Shown in pieces: positions 32,544-40,765 of a stretch of DNA of 64,000 nucleotides. This DNA is from Thermosynechococcus sichuanensis E542 (GTDB taxonomy: Bacteria; Cyanobacteriota; Cyanobacteriia; Thermosynechococcales; Thermosynechococcaceae). A model generated the notes under the pieces. It was not told where the DNA came from, did no database searches, and was given only the letters and a program-made list of their open reading frames with translations. The translations under genes were made by a program, and so were the position numbers. The stretch is from contig NZ_CP032152.1 of NCBI RefSeq assembly GCF_003555505.1, forward strand, positions 434,001-498,000, read 5' to 3'. Every line of letters starts with the position of its first letter. The first letter of the stretch is position 1.

Positions 32544-33719
32544 TTAGGCCGCTGGAAAGGCCACTTGCACCAATGAAACATCGTCACTGCCAAAGGCATC
32601 GGGCGCTGCATGGCGCTGCACTTGGGCAATCAACTGGGGCAACGCAGGCACGGGGTCTTGGGTGTGGGCAGCCATGAGCAACTCCCTAAAGGCTTCGAGA
32701 CCCCAAACCCGATTGGCGGTTGTTTCAAACTCATAGATGCCGTCACTAAAGAGGTAGAGAACTGTCGAAGGGGGAACTTCAATCGTGGCTTGGGTAAAGG
32801 CCATGTCAGCAAACATGCCAATGGGAATGCCCGGTGTCTTGAGGAGGGTAGCTTGCCATCCATCAGCCTCAGGGGCGAGGAGGAGTGCCGGCGGGTGCCC
32901 ACCACTGGCATAGGTCAACTGCCGCCTTTGGCGATCGTACACGCCGTACCAAATCGTGAAATACTTCTCGTGCTGATCCGTCATTTGAAAGCCATTGTTG
33001 AGGGCTTCGAGGACTTGGGCAGGGTGCAGATAATCAAACGTGCCGCTGGTTTGCTCCCGCGTTGTGCTCCGCAGCAGGTTCAAGACAGAGACCGAAGGCA
33101 GAGCAGCCCCCAAGCCATGGCCTGACACATCAAGAATGTAGAGCACTAAATAGCGATCGCCCACCCAAAAAAAATCAAAGCAATCGCCGCCCAACTGACT
33201 CGACGGCAAGAAATAGTAGTTGATTTTGCAGGGGGCTTCTTGGGGAGCCGGCAAGAGCGATCGCACATAATCAGCGGCCTCGTGAAGTTCCGCCTCAAGC
33301 AGTTGCTTTTGCTTGAGCAGATCTTGGTTGAGTTGATAAAGGCGCAGACCCGCCTGAATTCGTGCCCGCAGTTCATTGGGGTCAATGGGCTTTGATAAGA
33401 ATTCATCCGCACCCGCATCCAAGCCCTGAATGCGATCCTCCAGTTCCCCCTTGGCGGTGAGCAGCACAAAAAAACTGCGGGAGAGTTCCTGATCCTGCTT
33501 GATTTGACGACACACCTCTAGGCCATCGAGTTCGGGCATCATCCAGTCGCAGATGATCAGGGCGGGTTTTTCAGCAGTCGCGATCGCAATTCCCTCGCGG
33601 CCATGACTCGCCACAGAGACTTGATAGCCCAGATCCTTTAGCGTTTTCCGCAGCAGGAGTCGGGTAGTGGGATCATCATCAATAACCAGAATTTGATAGG
33701 GCTGGCGATCGCCACTCAT
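32544..33719 (-). CDS. Response regulator with PP2C (RsbU/SpoIIE-type) phosphatase domain
   Basis: The protein is 391 residues. The N-terminal receiver (about 8-125) has the acidic pair DDD, the phospho-acceptor Asp in ALIICDWMMPELDGLEVCRQ, and the Lys in DEFLSKPIDPNE. A coiled-coil linker (about 130-170, LLKQKQLLEAELHEAADYV) leads to a SpoIIE/PP2C domain with SSQLGGDCFDFFWVGD, LDVSGHGLGAALPS, TYASGGHPPALLL and the late acidic motif FGSDDVSLVQV. Such proteins dephosphorylate anti-anti-sigma or other phosphoproteins in a partner-switch or phosphorylation pathway. The cognate histidine kinase is not in the window. Confidence 0.88.
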   Translation of the reverse strand: MSGDRQPYQILVIDDDPTTRLLLRKTLKDLGYQVSVASHGREGIAIATAEKPALIICDWMMPELDGLEVCRQIKQDQELSRSFFVLLTAKGELEDRIQGLDAGADEFLSKPIDPNELRARIQAGLRLYQLNQDLLKQKQLLEAELHEAADYVRSLLPAPQEAPCKINYYFLPSSQLGGDCFDFFWVGDRYLVLYILDVSGHGLGAALPSVSVLNLLRSTTREQTSGTFDYLHPAQVLEALNNGFQMTDQHEKYFTIWYGVYDRQRRQLTYASGGHPPALLLAPEADGWQATLLKTPGIPIGMFADMAFTQATIEVPPSTVLYLFSDGIYEFETTANRVWGLEAFRELLMAAHTQDPVPALPQLIAQVQRHAAPDAFGSDDVSLVQVAFPAA

Positions 33720-33765
33720 AGCCTAATTCTTAAAATCTCCCCCTAGTGTATCCCAAGGACCTTGG

Positions 33766-34902
33766 CTATTTTTGTATCCGCTTGGGATCAAGGGCATCCC
33801 GCAGGCCATCGCCGACAATGTTGAAACACAGCACCGTCAGCACAATTAGTGTGGCTGGTGCCCAAACTAACCACGGCTGCAAGACTAAGATTGAGGCATT
33901 GGTTGCCAAAGAGAGCATATTGCCCCAAGAGGGATCCGGCTGCTGAATCCCTAGACCAATGAGACTGAGCACCGACTCCGCCACAATAAAGCTAGGAATC
34001 GAGAGGGTTGCGGCAATAATCACGTAGGTCGCTGTTTGGGGAATAATGTGCCGCACAATAATGTAGAGCGATCGCCCCCCCATGACCTGCGCTGCTTGGA
34101 CAAAGGCCATTTCTTTGATGCCCAGCACCTGACCGCGAATCACCCGTGCTAGCCCTGCCCAACTCACAAAGGATGTGATCACAGTAATCAGCAGGAATCG
34201 TTCGCCACTACTGAGTCCTACGGGAAGTACTGCTGCTAGCGCCACCAGCAGATAGATGGTCGGCAGTGTCATTAGCACCTCAACACCCCGCATCAAGACT
34301 GCATCAATCCAGCCGCCAAAGTAGCCGGAAATCGCCCCCACGAGAATGCCAATCGGAAAGGCGATCGCCACCCCCACAAGGCCAATACTGAGGCTAATGC
34401 GGGCACCAAAGAGCAGCCGGCTTAACTGATCGCGTCCTTGATCATCCGTTCCCAACAGATTCAGATAGCCCTTGCCCACCGTGCCAAAGAGATGGCGATC
34501 GCTGGGAAACCCCGCAAAAATAGTGCGCGGTTCAATTTGGGGATTCCTCAGACTCCAGCGAGTCGGCAGCGGCAGGGTAATTTCCAAGAAGCGATAGGGG
34601 CTGCCCTTGACAAAAAGGCGAATTGGCGAAGGCTCGTCCCAGTCCACAATCAGAGGTCGTTCCCCGGTTTCTAAGCTCACCGGACCTAAGCGGGTGGGAT
34701 AGACATGGGGGCCAATCCACTCACCCTCGGGAGTACGCCAATAGATGCGGGTGGGGGGCAGCAGGGCACCATCCACTTGAAAGGCATAGGGGCTATAGGG
34801 GGCAATAAAATCAGCGGCGATCGCCAGCAGGTACAACGTCAGCAACACCCCCAAACTAAACATCACCAAAGGATTGCGCCGCAACGTTTGCCAAGGGGTC
34901 AT
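33766..34902 (-). CDS. ABC transporter permease, DppC/OppC type
   Basis: The protein is 378 residues. It has one N-terminal helix (VMFSLGVLLTLYLLAIAADF), a long periplasmic insert of about 130 residues, then five BPD_transp_1 helices with the EAA loop AFVQAAQVMGGRSLYIIVRH and GLIGLGIQQPDPSWGNML, typical of DppC/OppC. It would pair with the DppB-type permease at 13099-14100. The two subunits and the missing binding protein/ATPases are scattered, as is common in cyanobacteria. Peptide or nickel specificity cannot be decided. Length exceeds the 280-310 residues usual for DppC because of the insert. Confidence 0.88.
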   Translation of the reverse strand: MTPWQTLRRNPLVMFSLGVLLTLYLLAIAADFIAPYSPYAFQVDGALLPPTRIYWRTPEGEWIGPHVYPTRLGPVSLETGERPLIVDWDEPSPIRLFVKGSPYRFLEITLPLPTRWSLRNPQIEPRTIFAGFPSDRHLFGTVGKGYLNLLGTDDQGRDQLSRLLFGARISLSIGLVGVAIAFPIGILVGAISGYFGGWIDAVLMRGVEVLMTLPTIYLLVALAAVLPVGLSSGERFLLITVITSFVSWAGLARVIRGQVLGIKEMAFVQAAQVMGGRSLYIIVRHIIPQTATYVIIAATLSIPSFIVAESVLSLIGLGIQQPDPSWGNMLSLATNASILVLQPWLVWAPATLIVLTVLCFNIVGDGLRDALDPKRIQK

Positions 34903-35310
34903 TCGTCACTTATCCGCTAGGGTACAGCCACTATACAGCTTTTTTGTCTCCTAGGGCTGCTCTGGCAGACTGCATGCCGAGATATCCCCCGTAACTGTAC
35001 TGGAGATAAATTTGACCCAAAAATCAATCAGTGATAAACAAAACTTAACAAACTAACACTAAGTCCCCTTTCTTGTTAAATAGATTCGGTATCACTATAT
35101 GATTATATTGATTGCTTCAAACTAACATATTGTTAAAAAAAATACTTTGTGTTTCAAATAAAGTGGTAGCTTGATTAAATCTAATGATTTCTAGTCAGAT
35201 CATTGTCCCAGACAGACTTTTTCTCTCTAGTGTGGGACCCTGTTGATTAAAGAACAATTTAGTTGCTTTATTCACTTGAATAGCGTTCTGATAGAGGAAA
35301 TATAGAGCGA
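34903..35310. promoter_or_regulatory. AT-rich upstream region of cyAbrB, no gene
   Basis: These 408 bases carry no convincing gene. The part from about 35020 to 35220 is very AT-rich, with A/T runs (TTGTTAAAAAAAATACTTTG near 35131) in a moderately GC-rich genome. TATA-like stretches near 35095-35110 and TTGATTAAAG near 35240 could be promoter parts, but I could not define a clean -35/-10 pair. Such length suggests several promoters, a long leader, or autoregulatory AbrB binding, which favours flexible AT-rich DNA. Confidence 0.4.
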
Positions 35311-35721
35311 ATGGAAAAACCGAAGCCCCTAACTGGTAAAGCACTTTTACAGCGCTTAAGTGAACTGGGTTCTGCATCCCGTAAAGAAGCTGCAAAGCTT
35401 TGTGGCTACTATCGCGTCACAAAATCCGGTGAGGTGCGTGTCAACTTAGGGAAATTTTATGAAGCGGTGCTCGCTGCTGGGGGACTGGCCGTACAGTCAT
35501 CGGAAAAATCGGAAAAAGAAGCCAATGGTCAATCAGGACGGGGGCGATCGCCCTCCTATCGGGTGAAAGTGCACCAAAATGGTCAGATTGTCATTGGTTC
35601 TGCCTATACCAAAGCGATGAACCTAAAACCGGGGGATACCTTCAAAATTAAGCGGGGGTACAAACATATTCATCTCTATCTCATCGATCCAGAAGAAGTG
35701 GATGATAATCCCACAGAGTAA
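35311..35721 (+). CDS. cyAbrB-type transcriptional regulator
   Basis: The protein is 136 residues. The N-terminal cyanobacterial part reads PLTGKALLQRLSELGSASRK, CGYYRVTKSGEVRVNLGKFY and EAVLAAGGLAV. The C-terminal AbrB-like DNA-binding part reads SYRVKVHQNGQIVIGSAYTK and LKPGDTFKIKRGYKHIHLYL. cyAbrB proteins are small DNA-binding regulators conserved in all cyanobacteria, linked to carbon/nitrogen balance, inorganic carbon uptake and hydrogenase. Which of the two paralogues (cyAbrB1 or 2) this is cannot be settled by eye. The stop overlaps the start of coaX by about 20 nt, and ccmO follows. Confidence 0.9.
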   Translation: MEKPKPLTGKALLQRLSELGSASRKEAAKLCGYYRVTKSGEVRVNLGKFYEAVLAAGGLAVQSSEKSEKEANGQSGRGRSPSYRVKVHQNGQIVIGSAYTKAMNLKPGDTFKIKRGYKHIHLYLIDPEEVDDNPTE

Positions 35722-36466
35722 TCAATGGTTTGCCCTGATGATTGGCAATAGTCGGCAGCACTGGGCACTCTTTACGGGTGAACACCTAAGCCATACTTGG
35801 CACCTCACCCCTGAGGAATTGGCCGTTAATCCTGCCCAAGACTATCCCCACCTCCCCTGCTGGGGGGCGAGTGTTGGTTCTGTACCACTGCACCAAGTCT
35901 ATCCGACGGCGATCGCCCTCACCCTCAAGGATATTCCAATTCCCCAGATGTATCCCACCCTAGGGATTGACCGTGCCCTTGCCCTCTGGGGGGCGCTCCA
36001 AGTTTATGGGGCACCCGTGTGTGTGGTGGATGGGGGCACCGCACTGACATTCACCTTGGCCAACGATCGCGGTGAGTTTGCGGGCGGTGTCATTCTCCCC
36101 GGTCTTGGATTAATGGCGCGAGCACTGGCGGACTCTACGGCAGCTTTACCCTATGTGACGCTTCCCCCAGACCCACCTCCCCGCTGGGGCACTACCACCA
36201 CCACAGCGATTGAAAGCGGTCTTTACTACGGCACTGCCGCCATGCTGCACAGCTACTTGGGCGCCTTTTTTCAGGAGTTTCCCCAAGGCACAGTGATTGT
36301 GACCGGGGGCGATCGCCCCTTTCTCAGTGAACTATTACGAACATTCCTAGACCCTGATCGCTGGCGTGAAGACGATCATCTGGTTTTTTGGGGCATCCGC
36401 GCCCTCCGCAAGCCAACCGCTAAGATAGAAATGCACCCAATGAACAGAATTGACGAATTCCGCTAA
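35702..36466 (+). CDS. coaX: Type III pantothenate kinase
   Basis: This 254-residue kinase phosphorylates pantothenate in CoA synthesis. It belongs to the ASKHA fold: ALMIGNSRQHWALF near the start replaces the DxGNT phosphate motif. GIDRALALWGALQVYG, CVVDGGTALTFTLA, FAGGVILPGLGLMARAL and VIVTGGDRPFLSELL are the CoaX signatures. The ATG at 35702 lies inside the end of cyAbrB; an internal ATG at 35738 is an alternative. The stop overlaps the ccmO start by one base (TAATG), so the three genes are probably translated from one mRNA. Confidence 0.9.
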   Translation: MIIPQSNQWFALMIGNSRQHWALFTGEHLSHTWHLTPEELAVNPAQDYPHLPCWGASVGSVPLHQVYPTAIALTLKDIPIPQMYPTLGIDRALALWGALQVYGAPVCVVDGGTALTFTLANDRGEFAGGVILPGLGLMARALADSTAALPYVTLPPDPPPRWGTTTTTAIESGLYYGTAAMLHSYLGAFFQEFPQGTVIVTGGDRPFLSELLRTFLDPDRWREDDHLVFWGIRALRKPTAKIEMHPMNRIDEFR

Positions 36467-37227
36467 TGGAGCGACGGGATGACTTTACGGATTTAGCCTT
36501 GGGACTAGTTTCAGCCCAGAGCTTTCCGGCGATCGTGGGCATTGCCGATCACATGCTCAAATCCTCCGATGTCCTCCTCGTGGGCTATGAAAAAATTGGC
36601 GGTGGCCACTGTACTGCGATCGTGCGGGGGCGAATTGCCGATGTCCGTCTGGCTGTGGAAGAGGGTGCCGAGCGGGCGCAGCAGTTTGGTCAAGAACTCA
36701 GTACGTTAGTCATTCCTCGACCTGACCCCAACCTCGAGAAAATTCTGCCCATTGGCAGTCTCCTCGCCCAGATTGCCTCTAAACATCGCGGTCATCGCCT
36801 CAGTAGCCACGCGGTCGGTCTATTGGAAACTCGAGGCTTTCCAGCCATGGTGGGGGCAGCGGATGCGATGCTCAAGGCGGCAGATGTGATGCTCACAGCC
36901 TACGAAACCATTGGCGCCGGTCTGTGTACGGCCATTATTCGTGGTACGGCCTCCAATACCGCGATCGCCCTTGAAGCCGGGATGGCAGAAGCGGATCGCA
37001 TTGGTGAACTCCATGCTGTAATGTTAGTGCCCCGTCCCCTTGAGGATTTGGATCAATCGTTGCCCTTGGCACCTGCCCTGCAACGGGAACTGCAACCGCT
37101 GCGGCTACCCCTCACCCTCCAGCAAAAAGAAACCGAACCCCTTGCCCTCCAAGGTGCAGCTCAAGAAAGTGTGGCGGTGGAAGCACCTGCCGAAACGGTG
37201 CCCGTCGAACCCCCCGCCAATCCCTGA
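36466..37227 (+). CDS. ccmO: Carboxysome shell protein CcmO (tandem BMC domains)
   Basis: The protein is 253 residues with two bacterial-microcompartment (BMC) domains: about 9-90 (ALGLVSAQSFPAIVGIADHM, VGYEKIGGGHCTAIVRG) and about 112-195 (AVGLLETRGFPAMVGAADAM, TAYETIGAGLCTAIIRG). The C-terminal tail is Pro/Glu-rich. This tandem arrangement is diagnostic of CcmO, a minor shell protein needed for beta-carboxysomes. The other ccm genes are not here, and pairing with cyAbrB and coaX suggests separate regulation. It overlaps coaX by one base and its 3' end overlaps the convergent YhiN gene by 67 bp. Confidence 0.93.
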   Translation: MERRDDFTDLALGLVSAQSFPAIVGIADHMLKSSDVLLVGYEKIGGGHCTAIVRGRIADVRLAVEEGAERAQQFGQELSTLVIPRPDPNLEKILPIGSLLAQIASKHRGHRLSSHAVGLLETRGFPAMVGAADAMLKAADVMLTAYETIGAGLCTAIIRGTASNTAIALEAGMAEADRIGELHAVMLVPRPLEDLDQSLPLAPALQRELQPLRLPLTLQQKETEPLALQGAAQESVAVEAPAETVPVEPPANP

Positions 37228-38435
37228 CCGGCAATCCAGCCGGTTGTCCACGCACTTTGCAGGTTAAAGCCGCCCGTTACACCATCAATATCAAGAATTT
37301 CGCCTGCAAGGAATAAGCCCTCACAGCAGCGGCTAGCCATGGTCTTGAAATCCACCTCCTTGAGAGCCACGCCACCACAGGTGACAAACTCCTCTTTGAA
37401 GGCACCCTTACCAGCGATCGCGAAGGTGCCTCGGTGCAAGGCTGCCGCCAGTGCCAGCAGTTGTTTTTTACTCAGGTGTGCCCAAGTTTGCTCAGCGGGA
37501 ATCCCCACGCTGGTTGTCCAGTAGCGCCAGAGGCGACGGGGCAGCGGAAAGGGACAATGGTTAGCGATCGCCCGCTTGGGTCTCTGGCTGCGACAGGCTG
37601 CCAACTCCGCTTCAATCTGGGACAGCGATAGATGGGGGAGCCAATTTACCACCAAGGTGCCGCGATAGTTCTGCGCCGCTAAGGCACGTGCTCCCCATGC
37701 CGAGAGTTTCAAAACCACCGGGCCACTCAGGCCCCAATGGGTAACGAGAATCGCACCGCTTTGAATCAAGGGCGGCTGCTGCGGGAGTTGAAGGGTCGCT
37801 TGTACCCGTTCGACACTGAGGCCGGAGCGCTCCTGCAAGAGGGGATCATCAATTTGAAAGGTAAACAGAGAAGGAACGGGGGGAATTATGGTGTGTCCCA
37901 ATTGTGCTGCCAAGCGATAGCCTTGGGAACTGCTGCCTGTGGCCAGAAGCAGGCGATCGCCCACAAGGGGTTGGGACTGCTGAGCCACTGTGACTTGAAA
38001 CTCACCGCCGACTTTCACAATCTGCTTCACCGCTGCGCGGGTACGGATGCGAATGCCCAAGGCCGTTGCTTCCTGCACTAGACAATCAATAATCGTTTCT
38101 GAATCATCAGTAACGGGAAAAACTCGCCCATCGGCCTCCGTTTTTAACTTCACCCCCCGCGCCTCGAACCAAGCAATCGTGTCTTGGGGTTGAAAGCGAC
38201 TAAAGGCACCGCGCAAGGCCTTGCCACCACGGGGATAGTGCTGCACCAATAGCGCTGGATCAAAACAATGGTGGGTGACATTGCAGCGACCACCGCCAGA
38301 AATGCGGACCTTGCTCAGCACCCTTGCCCCAGCTTCTAAAATCGTGACGCGATCGCGGGGATTAGCCGTCGCACAGGCGATCGCCCCAAAAAATCCAGCG
38401 GCACCACCGCCAATGACTAAAATGCGCTGACCCAC
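37161..38435 (-). CDS. YhiN/HI0933-family FAD-dependent oxidoreductase
   Basis: The protein is 424 residues. It begins with a dinucleotide-binding motif ILVIGGGAAGFFGAIACA, then VLSKVRISGGGRCNVTHHCF (the family signature), VFPVTDDSETIIDCL, GDRLLLATGSSSQGYRLA and, near the end, VTCGGVALKEVDFKTM and GLFLAGEILDIDGVTGGFNL. This is the HI0933 (YhiN) flavoprotein group, whose reaction is undefined. The start is GTG at 38435, two bases after the MscS stop, so the two are co-transcribed. The C-terminal codons overlap ccmO on the opposite strand. Confidence 0.9.
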   Translation of the reverse strand: MGQRILVIGGGAAGFFGAIACATANPRDRVTILEAGARVLSKVRISGGGRCNVTHHCFDPALLVQHYPRGGKALRGAFSRFQPQDTIAWFEARGVKLKTEADGRVFPVTDDSETIIDCLVQEATALGIRIRTRAAVKQIVKVGGEFQVTVAQQSQPLVGDRLLLATGSSSQGYRLAAQLGHTIIPPVPSLFTFQIDDPLLQERSGLSVERVQATLQLPQQPPLIQSGAILVTHWGLSGPVVLKLSAWGARALAAQNYRGTLVVNWLPHLSLSQIEAELAACRSQRPKRAIANHCPFPLPRRLWRYWTTSVGIPAEQTWAHLSKKQLLALAAALHRGTFAIAGKGAFKEEFVTCGGVALKEVDFKTMASRCCEGLFLAGEILDIDGVTGGFNLQSAWTTGWIAGQGLAGGSTGTVSAGASTATLS

Positions 38436-38437
38436 GA

Positions 38438-40186
38438 TCAGGATTCCAAGGGAGAAGGATAGGTCTTTTCATCGCTGCCGTTTTTGCCGTTGCGATCGCG
38501 CGCCAAATGAAGCTGTTGATGCAGCCGACCCACGGCAATCCCCTCTGCGGCCATCAGGTTGAGTACTCGCCGCCGAAACTCCCGCCCCACAGCCCATTGT
38601 TGTCCTGGTCGGGTTTTAATCCAGATGCGCACGAGTAACCCACTGGCAGTAATCTCATCAATTCCCAGCACCTCTGGCCGCTCCAGCATCTTCAGTTGCC
38701 ATTGGGGTTCTTCATAAAAGTGACGACTCAGGTCATCCAGCAACGACAACAGGCGATCGGGATTGGTCTCAATATCCACCCACAGTTCCAGATTCACCCG
38801 CGACCAAGTCCGGGTAAGGTTCGCCACCTTCGTAATCGTACTATTGGGAATCGTAATCAGCCGACCCTCGGCATTGCGCAACTGAGTAATCCGCAAATTG
38901 AGATTTTCCACCATACCTGAGTAGGGTTCAATTTCCACCACATCACCAATGCCGTACTGGTCTTCCCAGACAATGAGCAGCCCATTGATAATGTCCTTCA
39001 CCAAGTTCTGCGACCCCAAGGAAATAGCCAAGGCTAGAAAGCCCCCCACCGCGAGAATCGAGGACACGGGAACACCTAGAGAGCCAAGAATGACCACCAG
39101 TCGAGTGAGGTAGATCACAGCGGTCTTAAAGCCGCGCATTACTTCCACCGTGGTACTAATCCGCAGGGTCTTGCGCTGGGTATCGGCAAACTTGAGCAGA
39201 TTATTTTGCTCCCAGAAAACACGAATGCGATCGAAAGCCAAGTCAGCAAATTGGTTGAGCAGCCCCGTGCCAAACCACACCACCATCCAAAGAATCGGCA
39301 AGCCATAGACTTGGGAACTCAGCCAGCGGGTCATGGGGAAGAGGCGCAGAATTGCTGCTAGGCCGAGTAGCCACAGAGCCACTTGTCCCCACAACAGCAG
39401 ATACCGAACGAGACTAATTAGCTTGAGGCGCTGCTTGAGAAAAAAATGGTGCCGCAGATGAGGCAAGAGGGGCAAAACCCACTCTGGTTCTGTGGTCTCA
39501 GGTGCCGCTGTCTCGAGTTGCTGTTGCAGACGCTTGCGTTGGTGGATCAAGAAGCGTTGGACAATTAAAATGACGAAACTACCGGCACTCACCTTGACAA
39601 AGATCAAGACAGCCTCCTGAATTTGCGACATCAGGGCTGTGTCGGTGCGTTCCTGAATCGCTCGGTTCATCTGCGCCTGCAAAATGTCTCGCCACTGCTG
39701 GGCAAGGGTGTCGGGGGGCAGTTGATGGTAGTCGCTGTCAGCTTCTGTGACGGTCAGGAGGCGAGTGGTGCGTTCCGCTTGGCCAATGCGGGCACTGATG
39801 ACTAAAACATTATTGAGGCGAGCAACCCCAATATCGACTCTCGCTGGCGATCGCCGCCCATGATCAAGGGCAGTTTGAAGTACCCGTCGTAGGTTCGATT
39901 GAATTAAATCCGCTCGGACTTCAACAGGAATTGCGTTCCCGGGGTTATCGCGATCGCGAACTGTTGGCGCAGCAATTGTAAAGAGCGTGTTGCCATCAAA
40001 GCGCACATCGGTAATTTCTAGTTCGCCAATGCGGGTGACACCGGGGGGTGGGGGGGCAACCGAGGTTTGACTAATTCCCGGCAGGGCTACTTGGGCGACG
40101 GTCGGCCACGGGGAGAGAATGGCTAAAAAAAAGGCCAAAAGGGCGATCGCTCCCCACCGCCATAGTCGTTGATGTAGGTTGATCAT
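38438..40186 (-). CDS. MscS-family mechanosensitive channel
   Basis: The protein is 582 residues. It has a signal or first helix (AIALLAFFLAILSPWPTVAQ), a periplasmic N-terminal domain of about 150 residues, several helices, then the MscS core: pore-lining helix region FLALAISLGSQNLVKDIING, beta domain QYGIGDVVEIEPYSGMVENL and LRNAEGRLITIPNSTITKVA. It is larger than E. coli MscS (286 residues), as is common in cyanobacteria. It should release osmolytes under hypo-osmotic shock. It is followed by the YhiN gene 2 nt later. Confidence 0.92.
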   Translation of the reverse strand: MINLHQRLWRWGAIALLAFFLAILSPWPTVAQVALPGISQTSVAPPPPGVTRIGELEITDVRFDGNTLFTIAAPTVRDRDNPGNAIPVEVRADLIQSNLRRVLQTALDHGRRSPARVDIGVARLNNVLVISARIGQAERTTRLLTVTEADSDYHQLPPDTLAQQWRDILQAQMNRAIQERTDTALMSQIQEAVLIFVKVSAGSFVILIVQRFLIHQRKRLQQQLETAAPETTEPEWVLPLLPHLRHHFFLKQRLKLISLVRYLLLWGQVALWLLGLAAILRLFPMTRWLSSQVYGLPILWMVVWFGTGLLNQFADLAFDRIRVFWEQNNLLKFADTQRKTLRISTTVEVMRGFKTAVIYLTRLVVILGSLGVPVSSILAVGGFLALAISLGSQNLVKDIINGLLIVWEDQYGIGDVVEIEPYSGMVENLNLRITQLRNAEGRLITIPNSTITKVANLTRTWSRVNLELWVDIETNPDRLLSLLDDLSRHFYEEPQWQLKMLERPEVLGIDEITASGLLVRIWIKTRPGQQWAVGREFRRRVLNLMAAEGIAVGRLHQQLHLARDRNGKNGSDEKTYPSPLES

Positions 40187-40268
40187 CCGCTTGTACTGAT
40201 CTGCTGCAAGGCCACTGTGCCAAGACTATCCTCTCACTTTTTGAAGGACTGGCCTAAGTTGAGGTTCC

Positions 40269-40505
40269 CTAGGGGCGATCGCCAAAGCTGCGGGAAGTGC
40301 AGTTGCTGGCCACATCGCGGATTAACGAAAGACGCGAGGAAATGTAGCGTTCCAGATGATGGCGCTGGTTATGTTCTAGGGGATAAAGATCGCTAAATTG
40401 CGTCACTAGCCACCCCTGTAGGGCGTGATCATCCAGACTCAAGAATCGTCCCACCTGGGCTTGCTCAACAAAGTGCCAAAACTGCCGGAGGAGAGAGGGA
40501 GTCAT
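40269..40505 (-). CDS. Small conserved-looking protein of unknown function
   Basis: This 78-residue protein begins MTPSLLRQFWHFVEQAQVGR and continues FLSLDDHALQGWLVTQFSDL, YPLEHNQRHHLERYISSRLS, LIRDVA. It looks mostly helical and soluble, with a well-formed composition. An AGGAGGG-like ribosome site lies about 8 nt before the ATG, supporting translation. No family is recognised, though small proteins of this pattern are common in cyanobacteria. It is divergent from aspS and 82 nt upstream of the MscS start on the same strand. Confidence 0.65.
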   Translation of the reverse strand: MTPSLLRQFWHFVEQAQVGRFLSLDDHALQGWLVTQFSDLYPLEHNQRHHLERYISSRLSLIRDVASNCTSRSFGDRP

Positions 40506-40765
40506 ACTTGCCCTCCTTTTAAGGTTTTCTTTAGATTTTGCCTATCTACTACCATACGTTGCCCCTTGGGGATTGGGGGGGAATCTGCTGAAGCTGCAAC
40601 TAAAGTTAGGGAATCCACATGAAGTCCTGTAAACTTCTGTTGCGATTTCTAAAGCGCAGCCCTCTTGCAAACCGGTGATTCCTTGGGGATGCCCTGCTAA
40701 CGCTAGGGCGGTGAGCCGCTAAAATAGTAAGGCTTTACCAACATACTCACAAATCATTGGGGTCT

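Noticed and set aside
35195-35395. 66-codon minus-strand frame across the cyAbrB start
   Set aside because: It is antisense to a strong gene start, with low-complexity AT-rich sequence and no ribosome site.
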